Origin: Cranoglanis bouderius
Taxonomy: Eukaryota; Chordata; Actinopteri; Siluriformes; Cranoglanididae
Direction of reading: 5' to 3'
Assembly: GCA_023630585.1 (NCBI GenBank)
Contig: CM042546.1
Coordinates: 14,060,810 to 14,124,809, forward strand
DNA length: 64,000 nt
Part shown: one piece after another, positions 35,047 through 47,042 of the stretch
How the letters are laid out: every line of letters begins with the position of its first letter
How positions within the stretch are numbered: position 1 is the stretch's first letter
The notes under the pieces: generated by a model
The model's input: only the letters and a program-made list of their open reading frames with translations
Databases searched by the model: none
Told to the model about the DNA's origin: nothing
Program-made: the position numbers and the translations under genes

Positions 35047-35700
35047 CACTCAGTTCAGCAATTCAGTCTTGTATTCCATTCATTTCCATTAAATTAAATT
35101 CAATAATCTGCATTTTATTTACCTCAAATCCATTTTATTCAATTTCATTTATTTTTTATTCATTAATGAATTTCATTTCATTTCCATTTGATTCACTCAT
35201 CTTAATTCCATCTTATTTGGTTCCACTACATTCAATTTCATTTAATTACATTCCATTTGATCTAATTCTATTCTATTCTATTCTATTCTATTCACTGTTT
35301 GATTTAATACAATTTCTTCACTTTGGCCAGTTTACTGAAATTAAATTAGATTAAATTCAATCTGCATTTTATTTTCATTTTAATTTCACTCCACTAAGTT
35401 CTATTCTATACTATTCTAACCATTTCTTAATTTTGGCCAAAAAATAAGTAAAAAATCACGTAACCCCCCTTCCTTTTCTCTCTTGCGCCCTCTCTCCTTC
35501 TCTCTCTTTTTTCTCTCTCTAAATTTATTAACCTTCTGTTCCATTTGTTTTCTTTTCATTACATTATATTTATTCAAATTCATTCCATTCTATTCAATTA
35601 CATTACATTCAGTTCCACTCAATTTAAAGTCACTTAAATACATCAATAAATACATCATTCTTTTCTATTCTATTCTTCCACTGTTTTAATGCTCTTGTTG
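35025..35700. repeat. CT run followed by degenerate ATTCCATTTAATTCA DNA
   Basis: A CT microsatellite (35013-35043) is followed by about 600 bp built from ATTCCATTT, AATTCATTTC and TTCTATTCTATTC words. More CT runs lie at 35743-35774 and 35870-35906. Plus-strand open frames rich in Ser/Phe/Ile/Leu are artefacts. Confidence 0.75.
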
Positions 35701-35740
35701 CCATTTCTTTAGTTTGGCCAAAATTGCATAAACTCTCATC

Positions 35741-35778
<38 letters not shown>

Positions 35779-35866
35779 GTCTAAATAGAATTTTCTTTAC
35801 TCATAGCTTTGTTCTTAAATAAAAAGCTCAAGCTTTTTGTTTCTGTAGATGTCTCTGGAGCATTCA

Positions 35867-35910
<44 letters not shown>

Positions 35911-36586
35911 GTGTCATTGGTCCTGACCCTGGCTCTTGTCTTCAGGGACTGTGAAAGAAGGATGAATTAGCGAGCATGGAAACAAGGATGAATGAGTGAA
36001 AGAGTGCAGGATGGAGTGAACAGTCACTGTAGTGCTGCTCTGTGTCCTTGTGTTTTCTTACAGGATAGACAGTCATGTTCCTCTCTCTCTAAGGGTCTCA
36101 TGCTCTCTTCTTTCTCCTTTTCTTCTTATCCCCCCCCCCCCCCCTCTCTCTTAGACCTCCTCGTAAATGCAATGCTGTAATTTCTGTTTGGAAAACTGAG
36201 TTGGAAGTGAACTATCTATTCCTTCTTTTATTTGTTCCCACATGCTTAAGTTAAATAGCTCCAAATACTTTTGAATATGAATGAGTTTATCATTTGGAAT
36301 TTACAGTTACTTCTGCAGACAGAGGGAACATTGGCAGTAGTGTTAATGATGTCACTTCTTAAGTTCAGAGAGAAGCAAAATTGCAATATCATCATTGTAT
36401 TGTAAACTTCAATATGCAATTTTTTTTTAATTCAACTTGTCTTCTCGCAGGAGTTTCATTCATTCATTTGTTCATTCATTCATTTGTTCAGTCAGTCACA
36501 GTCAGTCATTTATGGCCAAATACCTAACAGCTTTCTATTCACTACAAATGCTCACTATATAGGGTATAACATAGTGATGCTGTATT

Positions 36587-36624
<38 letters not shown>

Positions 36625-36729
36625 TCCTTGTCTCTTGAGTGTGAGGTCAGTGGCTGGAGATCATTTGGTGTGGCTCAGTGGCTCTGAATATCATTCACCA
36701 CTTCTTCGACCTGCCATCATCTAGATAGA

Positions 36730-36763
<34 letters not shown>

Positions 36764-36900
36764 GTCCTGTTGTCATCATCAGCCGTTATTCACTGTTCAC
36801 TGGCAGTAAAGAGAGTGATGAACATAAAGACAGCTTTGGCCCTGCATTTTGTGGCCAGTCTGTGAGTGGCTGGGGAGAGTGGGATGTTTCACTTCGCTTC

Positions 36901-36955
<55 letters not shown>

Positions 36956-37372
36956 TTCCTCTCAAACTAAAAGCAACACAGTGATGGAGGGATAGAGGGA
37001 GGACAGGAAAGTGAAATAAAGGATACAAAATAAATAATCATGAAAAAGCAGGAAGCTCATGGTCATAGTACAACTGAACTGTTAACCCCAACATCGGAGA
37101 AGCCTTGTATTAACACTTATCCTTCATTTGTCTGGCCGTTTGGTTAACCAACTCATTTTAGCCACAACAGAATTATTGATGAAACGTCTCATAGTCAACC
37201 AGCTTTCACATTTCATCACAAATAATGACAAAATGAGTGAATGTAAAATGGAAATAAAACTATAAGGACATTATCAGAACATTATAAAAAACTGTAAAAA
37301 AAATTTTTGTATTATTTTTTGTCCTTGCACTTTAAAGAATCATTCTTTTTGTTATAGCTACCTAGCTAGATA

Positions 37373-38080
37373 CAGTTGCAATCAAAATTATTCAACCCCC
37401 ATTACAAATCAGGTTTATTGTCAAAATTTACAGACTTTTAGCTGTTTGCAATGAACAAATCAACCACAAAAATTTAAATAGTTCAACACAATGAATGCTT
37501 CAACTGGTTTCCCCAAATTCAACTGGACATGCAACTTATAATGACTTCTCCAGTTTCAAAATTATTCAACCCCCTGAATAGAATCCCTCACAACAGCTAA
37601 TCAAGGGCTTCATTAGTTGCACCAGGTGTGCTTGAGCTGGAACACATGAAATACCTGAACTGGCTAGGGGCAGAAAATACAGAAAATACCTGGACGGGGC
37701 AGAAAAAGGAAGCTATCAATGGCTGCAACCAGATTTCTGAGAAGGCAGGTCGTGAAAAACCCTCGAGTGACTGCAAAAGACCTGCAGCAAGACTTGGTGG
37801 CAACAGGCACTGAGATTTCAGTGAGCACAGTATGGCGAGTACTAAATGCAGAAGGTTTCCATGCCAGAACTCCAAGACGTACACCACTGTTGACCCAAAA
37901 GCACAAGAAAATTCAGCTCAAAATCATATAAATAAGCCATAGAAGTTTTGGGATTCTGTTCTGTGGAGCAATGAAACAAAATAAAGCGTTATGTCTGGAG
38001 AAAGAAGAATTAAGAAAGAACACTCTGTCCACAGTCAAGCATGGTGGTGGCTCGGTGATGCTCTGGGGCTGCTTTGCATG
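37373..38080 (+). mobile_element. Tc1-like transposon, 3'-truncated
   Basis: A TA dinucleotide precedes the left end CAGTTGCAATCAAAATTATT followed by CAACCCCC. The direct-repeat word AAAATTATTCAACCCC recurs at about 37559, the IR/DR layout of Sleeping Beauty-type Tc1 elements. The right arm is missing: similarity stops just after the block encoding the GGGSVMLWGC motif. Confidence 0.8.
37719..38080 (+). pseudogene. Tc1-like transposase remnant
   Basis: The N-terminal part of a Tc1-family transposase is readable from 37719: a helix-turn-helix region with VTAKDLQQDL and VSTVWRVLNAEGFHARTPRR. The frame ends at 37931. In another frame the following sequence still shows WDSVLWSNETK (first catalytic Asp position occupied by Asn) and GGGSVMLWGCFA, with a small deletion between them. 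Everything after that, including the remaining catalytic acids, is absent. A functional enzyme is excluded. Confidence 0.8.
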
Positions 38081-39379
38081 CTTTGCTTTGTTGTATACTA
38101 AACAGATACTCATTTAAGACTGAAGTGGCAGCTAATGGAAAACTTGCTGTTAAAGTACTCTTGTGCAAAAAGTCTCTTTCTTTCTTTCTTTCTTTTTTTT
38201 TCTTTCTTTCTTTTTCTTCTTCCATCTCTGTGTCCACCTTTCTCTGTGCTCATTCACACAAATATCTTTTCGATACATATCTCTTTATCCTGTCAACTCT
38301 ACATGTGAGGTTCACCACACACACTTATATGCAGTCCTCTGTTTCTTTTAGGATGTTGGACTGAAGGACATCGAGCGTCTGCTCGTTCAATAACGTGTTG
38401 AATTATTAAGCAGCTCATTTCACAGCTGATAGATGGAGATGTGTGATGAATGAGAGTGTAGTGAGCTCACTTACTCATGCATCTTGCGCACCTTCAGACA
38501 TGGAATTCACACAGTACCTTTATGGTATTGCTTCACTCATTTTGTTGGAAGAATTTACCAGGGGATATCAGTATTAAAAAGTTTTACTATTTAAAGTGGG
38601 TTTCTCCACATCAGTAGGACAGATGGCTTTTATATTTACATCTAAATGTATTTGTCTGACAGATACTTGTGAACAAAACTGCATCTAGCTAGTTTTTTTT
38701 TTTTAAATATATATTTTGCATACACTATATGCCTTTTTAAAATCAGAGAAGTAATGGGGTATGGAGATAAGATTTCTTACTCTCTTAGTAGTCTTGCCAG
38801 AGGATGCTTGTAATTCCATCTGGATTAGTTGGATGTCTGTATAAATTACACAGATGGGTGTGGCATTATGACACCAAAAGAGCTCAGTGCATAATATATA
38901 GTTTCCTCTGCTCATGCACAAAACATTGTACATCTTGTATGTAGGGCTATTTTGATATAGGAGAAAATAACTTGAATTTCTGGCTAAATATGACATCTAC
39001 AAGCCATATTGTAATCTTACATCCTATTTCCAATGAAATCTAATCACTTTTTTATTACAACCATTTATTACAGGGTTTAAGTCTGGCACCACTATCTTAG
39101 CTCGTGAAATGAAATGTCAATTTGCTGCATTTTCTTTTCTTCAGTATATTTTCCACATTCTTTCTTTCTCCCATCTTTCACATCTCAATTCCGCACCATG
39201 TAATGATTTGGAGTCATCAGAGTTAAATTCTTTCAGTCTGAGAGAAGGCGAGACGAGAACAAAGAAGGCAGCAGAATAAACGAGAGCAAGAGACTGCTTG
39301 AGGAGAACGATTGGGACGTGAACATTGCAGAGTGTGAGTAATGCTGAGTAAAAGAGAGCCAGGCTGAGCTGTATAATCA

Positions 39380-39800
39380 CACGCCCAGTTTCCTAGATGT
39401 AGCAAGCACGGCTATCGGAATCTGGCCTTTGAGTTAGCGTAGGTGTAATCAATGTCACATTGTTCGGAGCAGCTGGACAGATCGACCCTTGCCTCTATGG
39501 TGCCGGGCCTTTAGCAAAGAGCACCATCGCCTGCAAATTGCACCCCAGTCACCATTCAGCTGCGCTTCGTTTTTGTAGCATTATGCTAAGTTCTACTCAT
39601 CATCCACACAAAGGCCCTGTTAACCCGTTAGCCCTAGCTCGTAACTATACTTAACACCCTGCTTAGTCCTAATCTTTTCTACACGCCTCCTCCATTATTC
39701 GGCTGTCCCCTCAGCAAAAATGGAGCCTCATAATTGTAATCAACCTCGCCTCATGGGGTTGTGCCAGAATGTGAGCAGAAAGTATTCACATGCGCCCACA
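39380..39800. promoter_or_regulatory. Candidate conserved non-coding block
   Basis: This region is low in repeats and more GC-balanced, with homeodomain-like words (GTAATCA, ATAATTGTAATCAA) and a SOX-like ACATTGTTC at about 39456. Short frames show no protein I recognise. It is a candidate intronic enhancer by composition only. Confidence 0.3.
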
Positions 39801-40429
39801 TCATTCTCACATATGGGCTTAAATTCCAGTAGGCAAGTGACATTATTGCAATTAACATGTTAGTATGTGAACTAAAAGTTTTGGTAAAGTATTAAAATGG
39901 GGAGTGGGATAACAGCTATTTCATGATCACTGCAAGCCTCGTTCAATAGTACTAATAAGAAACAAAAAAATAAACAAACAAAAGCTAAAAAGCTTGTATA
40001 ATTCTAATAACAAAAACTGCTTTACAATACTAAGGGCTAGCAACAGTACCAAATAAAACAAATAACATTTATTCAAGTATACCTTGGCATGAGACATTTA
40101 TATTTACATTTATATTAATGGCATTTTGACAGACGCTCTACATCTGAGCATTTGAGGGTCCGCCCTGGACAGAACATATCATAAAGTACTGAATTGGATA
40201 GTTCAGCACCATGCATACCACTGACTCAGCATATTATATAATTATATAATATGACTCCATGTGAAATGAGAGCTGTTGTACTTTAACACAGACTCAGGCA
40301 TTAGTGCTGAAGTTACTACTGAAGTGATAGAGCATATGTGCTGTATGTAGAGCTAAACTGTATTTTTCAGTACGTTACTGTAATATTCTGAAAAAAAAAA
40401 TGTTGCTGAATTGTCTCATTCAGGCCCTG

Positions 40430-41035
40430 TTTGTGGTGTGGAACTACACTGTTTGTTACTGTACTATACTCTATAGTATGTGTGCTATCCATGGTTCTGA
40501 ACCATCCAGTTCAGTATTTCATTATATGTTCTGCTCATGGTGCTGAACTGTCCAATTCAGTACTTTACTACACTACTCTGTATAGAATATGTGCGGTCCA
40601 TGGTGATTTCAGTAAGTACTTTATTATGCTGTACTATACCATGTAGCAAATTCCCTTTTCCATGGTCCTGAACCACACTGTATGTTACTATACTATACTC
40701 TACAGTATAGCACGTGTGCTGTCCATGGTCCTGAACTATTCTATTCAGTACTTACCATAAAATATGTTCTGTCCATGGTGCTGACCTGTCCAATTGAATG
40801 CTTTTCTACACAATATGTTCTGTCCACGGTTCTATACTGTACAATTCTATAAAACTATAGCTATAAAAACTGTAAACTATTACTATACTAATTCTGTATA
40901 GAATGTGTGCTGTCTATGGTGATCTCTTTCAGAACTTTACTATGCTCTACTATACCACATGCTCTTTCTGTGGTGCTGAACCACATTGTATGTTAATAGA
41001 CTATACTCTATAGCATGTGTTCTGTTCAGGTGTGC
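40430..41035. repeat. Degenerate satellite with CTGTCCATGGTNCTGAAC core
   Basis: ACTATACTCTATAGTATGTG, CTGTCCATGGT and CTGAACTGTCCAATTCAGTA words alternate. Larger units restart near 40441, 40670 and 40978 with GAACYACAYTGTNTGTTA, so the period is roughly 230-310 bp. Related, weaker words begin at about 40170. Confidence 0.7.
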
Positions 41036-41366
41036 TTTTCACCACCATGAAGTGCATTTTGTTTAAATGTACATCCCAAAATAAAAACGTTTGTTTTTTT
41101 CTTTTCTTTCTTTGGTTATTTATTAAGAGAGTGATGTTCATTAGCCTACTTGTCCACTGGGTGACTAAGAATAAAAAGTTTCCTGTCTTGGACCCCTGGG
41201 CTAGTGAATTTTTCCACCACTGCATACGTACTCTGAGTACTGTCTTTACGTTGGAATTAGTCAACAGTTTCATAATATCAGAAAAAGACTTGGCATCAAT
41301 CTCACACTCGTATTAAACCCATATCTGCACATAAACCCTAAAGCTCTCTTTAATGATGTGAATGAG

Positions 41367-42051
41367 TCAGTGGTTTGAAAACATGGAGATGAGTGTAATT
41401 ATGAAGCGAGAACATTGGGCAGCGTCCAACCTATAAATGAGTTCGAGCACAGAGCAGTGGGTCAGCAGGTCTGGCTTCAGTCTCTGTAATAAAGCCCCGT
41501 AATGTTCTGAGGACCACTTGCCACAAAGACGGATGTCTCGCCCCTCCTTGTCTAACCCCCTAACCTCAAACCGCATCATCTCTCAGCCTGTGCCAAGCTC
41601 CAACACTGCACAATCGGAGTCAGTGGATCGGATCACCTGTCTTTTATGACCCCACTGACCCTCTGCGTTTTTGCCAACCATTCCCCCATGAGGTTTTCTG
41701 ATGGCGAAGCTCACAAATCCATCATCCTTAATGCAGACTGAGATCTTTACCTCTACACGGTCTCTAACTCTCTCTGCCTGCCTGTCTTTCAAAGTGCTTA
41801 GAGGAATAATCTCACTCACATTATACACCAAGCCTCCAGTTGAAAGAGTCCAGGGAGTCCCAGTTGTATTTGCACTTCTTAATAGCTATTAGATGTGCCC
41901 TCACTCCCTTCCTCTTGTTCTCCAGCACATGGTTGTAGACTTTTTGTCTCTGCTGTATTACAGTGTTTGATGTCTTTTTTATGCTTGGTTTCATCCCATG
42001 GGACACTTTCCTTCTCACGGCTTTTCTCGAAACCTTGAAACCTTGTTTCAA
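41367..42051 (-). other. Unexplained antisense open region
   Basis: Three adjacent minus-strand open frames cover 685 bp with few gaps: 41821-42051 (basic, contains KKTSNTVIQQRQKVYNHVLE), 41583-41831 (contains VEVKISVCIKDDGFVSFAIR) and 41367-41579. The frames overlap or abut but differ in phase. The composition is unlike the neighbouring AT-rich intron and lacks simple repeats. I recognise no protein family. It could be a conserved non-coding element, a decayed gene or retrocopy, or chance. Human VSIR and C10orf105 are nested in CDH23, but these peptides resemble neither as I remember them. Confidence 0.3.
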
Positions 42052-43085
42052 CTAACCCCTCGAATTTACTCTATTCATATCCATTATTAGTGGTACATGA
42101 ATATTTTATGCTGTTTCAGCCTATAATATTGACATTCACTATTCTTACATCCAAGTGAGAGGGCCAGTTCTCAAGAGAATATGGCTTCCTGTTGCATCTG
42201 TGTGTGAAAATGATGTTATCTAGGTCAGAGCGTATGGACTTCAATGTATTTCATAAGAGTAAATCAATTTTTATGGGTTTTTTTTTTTTTTTTTCAATGA
42301 ATTTTGTGTGGCTCATTTATTTGGAATATGTTGGTGGAAGTTGCATGTAATTTTTATATATATTATGTTAAAGTTTCAGATGGTAAAGTTAATGACAGAA
42401 CCTTTCCAGAATGGTGAAATATTGGTGGAAGATTGGTGAAAAATTTAATTTCTCTGCTAAAAATATACTTTGGCATCACTACTTTTAAAAAAAACATAAA
42501 TATATTTTACCAAACTGACACGGACTTGGGCTGAACATCACTGTTAATGAGATAATGAGACGAGATAAATATCAATGTGTTATCTCTCTTTATTTGACAC
42601 CTGGAGTTCTCAGCTGAATCACATTTTCTGGTAGCAAAGCACTGACTGTTGAACACTGCGTCCTGCTTTTGTGCCTCAGTGAGTTTAGTTGGCTTGGTGT
42701 TTTATGCTTAGAGCCTAAGCCACATCCCATATCTTTTGATTCTTTTCTAATCCTCTTTTCTTTTCATCTCTTCTATCTTTTGCTTCATGCTCTTTTATGT
42801 TCTTGCCGTTATCGGTTATTTGAATCTTTCCTAATCTTCACTTCTCAAAGGACGGATACTCACAGTTCCAATAAACAAAGAATTTCCTAACTTTTTTTCA
42901 TGAGTGTGCATTTGTGAGCAGTGTGATAGAGTAAAGTCTTCAGCTCTCTCAGTTTTCTGTTCAGTATTTAGCAACGGATATTTGAAATATAGCCTGATTA
43001 TTTGAATTATTGCACCATCTCATAAAACTGGAAACAATTTAAATGGTTCGTGATGTGTGTTTTCTTTATGTGTGTGTATATATAG

Positions 43086-43280
43086 GACACTCCAGTGGGA
43101 ACATCGATCTTAATGGTCAACGCTACAGACCCGGACCAAGGCACTGGGGGAAGTGTGCTTTTCTCTTTCCAACCTCCATCTCCCTTCTTCTCCATTGACG
43201 GAGCCCGAGGAATCGTCACTGTGTCAAGACGTCTAGATTATGAAATTACAAGTTCCTACCAGCTCACTGTCAATGCTACG
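43086..43280 (+). CDS. cdh23: Cadherin-23 coding exon, EC2 (195 nt)
   Basis: The exon is bounded by acceptor TGTGTGTATATATAG (pyrimidine-poor) and donor ACG/GTATAA and is phase 0 on both sides, with 65 codons. The peptide begins DTPVGTSILMVNATDPDQGT, continues GGSVLFSFQPPSPFFSIDGA and RGIVTVSRRLDYE, and ends YQLTVNAT. It forms most of EC2, the second repeat of the tip-link handshake with protocadherin-15. The calcium motifs DPD (DxD) and LDYE (the LDRE equivalent) are present. The segment corresponds closely to the mammalian protein as I remember it (VNATDPD, GGSVLYSFQPPS, RGIVTV). Confidence 0.96.
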
Positions 43281-43294
43281 GTATAAACACAAAC

Positions 43295-43326
<32 letters not shown>

Positions 43327-44122
43327 TGTTTTATAGGTCTAACCAAGCCAAAGTAAAATATTACTTCGTCACATTAGCACACACATCGTAACAGGCAACA
43401 ATAAGAAAAGTAGAATAAGAAAAAAATAATAAAATGAGTAGTGGTGATATTGAAGATTAAAAATGATCATCATGTGGATCATCACAGCAAATGGTCAGGC
43501 TTGCATGAACACACTCTTACTATATAAATGGCTAGGTAGGTACAATTTTGTGCCTAGGTATGAATATAATAGTTAATAGCTAATAGTTTTCAGGACATTT
43601 CTAGAACAATCAGAATAATATTTGAGAAAACCTCTTCAGATATACTAAAATTTATAGCTAGAGTGTGCAGGTTGTAATGTTTAAAAATGTTCCTAGACCA
43701 AATAATTGTAAATTTAGGATTTTAAATCCCTTTTGAGTCTGTTTCCTCTCAAGGTTTCTTCCTCATATTGTCTCAGGAGGTTTTTCCTTGCCACCATCGC
43801 CTCTGGCTTGCTCATTAGGGATGAAGCTGCTTTGGGACAATGTCCATTGTTAAAAGTGCTATACAATTAAAATTGAATTGAATTGTTTCCATTTTTCTGG
43901 CCCAGAAATGGACTCCACCACTAGTCAGCACATAAGCGCTCACCCATTTCCCCCCATACGTTAATCATTGTGGACAAGTATCATGTTGACGTGTCTACAA
44001 CCATATGAGGACAAAAAGGCATACAGAACCATATAGAACCGTGATTTTTTGTTTTCGCTCATTTTGTCTTTCATAGTACAGTAACACGAATTTACGTGTG
44101 CTTATTTTTATTTCTATTACAG
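43281..44122 (+). other. cdh23 intron with CA run and retroposon tail
   Basis: 842 bp. A CA microsatellite lies at 43297-43324. The retroposon 3' fragment at 43725-43885 is given separately. The rest is AT-rich with nothing recognised. Confidence 0.85.
43725..43885 (+). mobile_element. Retroposon 3' fragment (same family as 25575-25935)
   Basis: CAAGGTTTCTTCCTCATATT, AGGTTTTTCCTTGCCACCAT and GTTAAAAGTGCTATACAATT are followed by AAAATTGAATTGAATTG. It is 5'-truncated and about 60 bp of the body is missing relative to the other two copies. Confidence 0.75.
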
Positions 44123-44251
44123 GACCAGGACAAGCTTCGTCCTCTCTCCAGTCTGGCTAACATGGCCATCACTCTCTCTGACATTCAGGACATGGATCCC
44201 ATTTTCACCAACCTGCCCTACAACACCAATGTAGAGGAGGAAGCCCCGCTG
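44123..44251 (+). CDS. cdh23: Cadherin-23 coding exon, end of EC2 and start of EC3 (129 nt)
   Basis: The exon is bounded by acceptor TTTCTATTACAG and donor CTG/GTCAGT and is phase 0 on both sides, with 43 codons. The peptide starts DQDKLRPLSSLANMAITLSD, continues IQDMDPIFTNLPYNTN and ends VEEEAPL. IQDMDPIF replaces the canonical DxNDNAPxF linker between EC2 and EC3. The same unusual QDMDPIF linker exists in mammalian CDH23 as I remember it, so it is a family trait and not a mutation. The 129-nt length agrees with the mammalian exon. Confidence 0.95.
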
Positions 44252-44779
44252 GTCAGTGCACACACCCACATACTCGTGTTATAATTCTAATATGGAATTG
44301 GAGCCATCCGATATTTCATTTCATTTTCATCCTAACCACGTTTACAGTTTTTACAATCCCAAACTCCCAGAGTTATTCCAGCTTCAAAATGGCCCCCACT
44401 ACTGGTTTTAGCTCTGTGACTTCCTTTTATGCATAGTGTCAGAAACCACACAAGCAAGCCTGCTCTTGAAGTGATTGTGTGAGGATGCTAAAATGGAGGC
44501 CATAAACATCCCTTACTTTTTAACTACATTAGCCTTGTCTCTCCAGTGCAAAAACTAAACAAGGAGACTTTATCCATCAAACATGTCTAACAATGATTGA
44601 CTATGTTTGGGGTAAAGACAAATAAGTGCAGAAAGTGGGTTAGTAGAGGTCTTCTATACAGTACACACACACACATCTTTCTTTAGTGAAGTATCAGAAT
44701 TTCTATTTGCATGAATATTAACAGTATGTGACAGAAATGAGAGTTGGTAACTGGCTGATTCCTGCAATCAAGGTCAGAC

Positions 44780-44819
<40 letters not shown>

Positions 44820-45374
44820 TTCCATGCTTGCTGATTCTTGGCTCTCTGGCTGAGGAAAATCTACTATGACAAATGTGTGATATGGGTTGCCAAATCCTCT
44901 CTGGCTTTAAGCTCTAGTCCCCTAAAGCCTGAATTCACTCCATTAAAACTGCTTTTCTTTTAACAGTTACTGGAGACTAAAACAAATCTGTTTGCACACC
45001 ATTTTCTTTTTATTTTTTATTTGCTTGTGCTGCTGTATATTCCATTCAAATGGTTACAATTGGATGTGTCTGGGATGGACAAATCATAAACACATTATCT
45101 AGCCCACCAGGCAAGTAGAAGCTCCAGTGTGCTGGCCAGTCCCATGTTTCAGTTGCCCAGAAACTGTATGACCGAGTTAGTTAGCTAGTTCAGCTCATTA
45201 ATACAGATGGAAGGGAATGAACACAGATCTAAATTTCTGTGGAGGAGAAGACTGCAGCCATAGTCCTTATCTTCTCCTGATAAAGTATTTGATGTAACAT
45301 ATTGACAAAAATCACCAAGTCATTGGCAAACACTTTGCCATGCAATGTTGTCTCCTCTTTGCAAAATATATCCC

Positions 45375-45545
45375 CAGTCCCCTCTGATAGTACTGGAACG
45401 GCAAGGCCGACTCATTTGTTTTTTGCTGGGTTTTTTTGCTATTTACATCTAGATGTGTTAAACAACTTAGAACAAGTCACCTTCAGTTTTGGGTCATCGT
45501 CTTGCTGCATGATGAAATTCCTTTGGACGCGTCTCTATGTAAATG
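45375..45545. mobile_element. Internally deleted Tc1-like element
   Basis: The left end CAGTCCCCTCTGATAGTACT and GGAACGGCAAGG, then TACATCTAGATGTGTTAAAC, are the terminal region of the family seen at 58980. They are followed directly by GTTTTGGGTCATCGTCTTGC, which lies in the middle of the transposase of that family. Most of the element is therefore missing, as is the right end. Confidence 0.7.
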
Positions 45546-45889
45546 CATTGTTTTAGCATTTTTAGAATTTTTTATTTTTTTTTAAACACACACACACACA
45601 CAGAACACACAAATAAACATCACATATTGGTGAAGTATCTAAACTGTTGTTTTGTGTTTCGGTGTCTTTAAAATGACATTTAAAACCTTTTAGTGTCAAA
45701 CACCATTTAGCTGTCATACTCCGTCCCGTGGGGGGAGGGGGGGACTATTGTGAAGATGAGCATTTGGCTGAGTGAGCACTGTACATGTGTGGACAGCAGA
45801 GGAAAAACTCTAAAATAATTTCAGCATCAATTCCCTTTCCTGAGTCTTTTTCTCTCACTTATACTCCCTTTCTCTCTCTTTTTCTAATC

Positions 45890-45944
<55 letters not shown>

Positions 45945-46493
45945 AGCAAGGTAAATTGAATTGCAATTGGTGCTGGCTGTTCTTTTAGTACTTATGATGC
46001 ATGATAGACTTCTTAAATGGTTCAGTCTTCTCTCTGTTTCTGTCTCACACACACACACACACACACGTAATCAGTGGACTTTTAAGTAGGAATTTAGGCT
46101 TTTATGAGGTTTGGCACTTATTAAAATCTTTGTGGAGGTCGTAAAGTGAGCAGCAACCAATAGTCCAGAATAATCAGGGAGTGTTCCTGACTGAGAACCG
46201 TGCTCTACAGGGCCTGTGTCTGTGTTTGTGTGTGTGTAGTAGACATTGCCAGGCATATTCAAGATTTAATGTTCCTATTGATAAATAGAATAATAAAATA
46301 GCTATTTTCTTTAAGTCGCTCTGTTCTGGTGTTTGTCTTCTTGCTGAGAATGAACTGTATTATAATAAGGCCCAATGGGATTGTGTTAAATCAGTGAAGT
46401 TTGACAGCGTGAATGGATTTGAGTGTGTGTTCTGCATGTATTCAAGCATATTGCCAAGTACTTGAGAACTGAGGACATTTTGTTTAAAGTAAA

Positions 46494-46545
<52 letters not shown>

Positions 46546-46547
46546 AT

Positions 46548-46615
46548 GGTGCCCTGTGATGGACTAGTATACATGTTCCTGGGATAGACTCCTGATCTGT
46601 TGCAATTCTAAGGAT
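46548..46615 (+). mobile_element. tRNA-SINE 3' fragment
   Basis: TGGTGCCCTGTGATGGACTA and CCTGGGATAGACTCC are a diverged SINE body. It follows the TG microsatellite at 46496-46543. Confidence 0.6.
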
Positions 46616-47042
46616 AAAATGATTACTGTGGATAAATGAAGGATTTAGAAATGTCTGCAGTATTTAGCTACAGTAATACACAGGTTAATGGACAAATGGA
46701 CAAACTCCTTAAAGACAGTAACTGTAGAGAATGTGTTTGTGTGCTGGAATTGGTTGGATTATATAATGTTTTTTATACTTGTATTTATTATCTAGCCCGC
46801 TCTCTGAAATTCTCTCTAGGAGCCATCCTGGACTATAATCAAACACCCAATCAAACACCCAATGCACTTTTTTTGTTAAAAAAAAAACAAAAAAAAAAAC
46901 AAAAAAGGTTCTTCTGAAAACCATTTCACAGACATTTAATTTGCTTTTTGTTTCAGAGATGTTTGAGTGCATTGAGTTCTGCTTTAATGGTACTGTGTGT
47001 GTGTGCACTTACTATCTGTCTCTTCTCTGTGTGTGCGTGCAG

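Larger units (their letters stand above)
13677..43085 (+). other. 29.4-kb cdh23 intron
   Basis: It lies between the exon ending in VNIPE and the exon beginning DTPVG, in phase 0. It holds most of the repeats described separately. Additional microsatellites are a CT run at 16441-16482, TG runs at 19385-19437 and 23001-23051, a TA run at 23183-23225, CA runs at 32931-32974, 36591-36620 and 36904-36953, and a poly(C) tract at about 30095-30117. Stretches 16500-17100, 18840-20100, 20900-21700, 22450-25160, 27700-30130, 30640-33360 and 38400-40100 hold no gene I can recognise. No nested gene with a clear structure was found. Confidence 0.85.
44252..47042 (+). other. 2.8-kb cdh23 intron
   Basis: Holds a GA microsatellite (44785-44817), a Tc1-like deletion derivative (45375-45545), C-rich and CT runs at 45891-45945, a CA run at 46048-46066, a TG run at 46496-46543 followed by a SINE fragment, and A-rich tracts near 46879-46906. 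No further exon was seen. Confidence 0.85.

Noticed and set aside
36686..36727. Plus-strand peptide IIHHFFDLPSS, similar to the NHFFDTYLL segment expected at the N-terminus of cadherin-23
   Set aside because: It lies downstream of the EC1 exons, lacks proper splice sites and hits a stop at once. The order in the gene is impossible.
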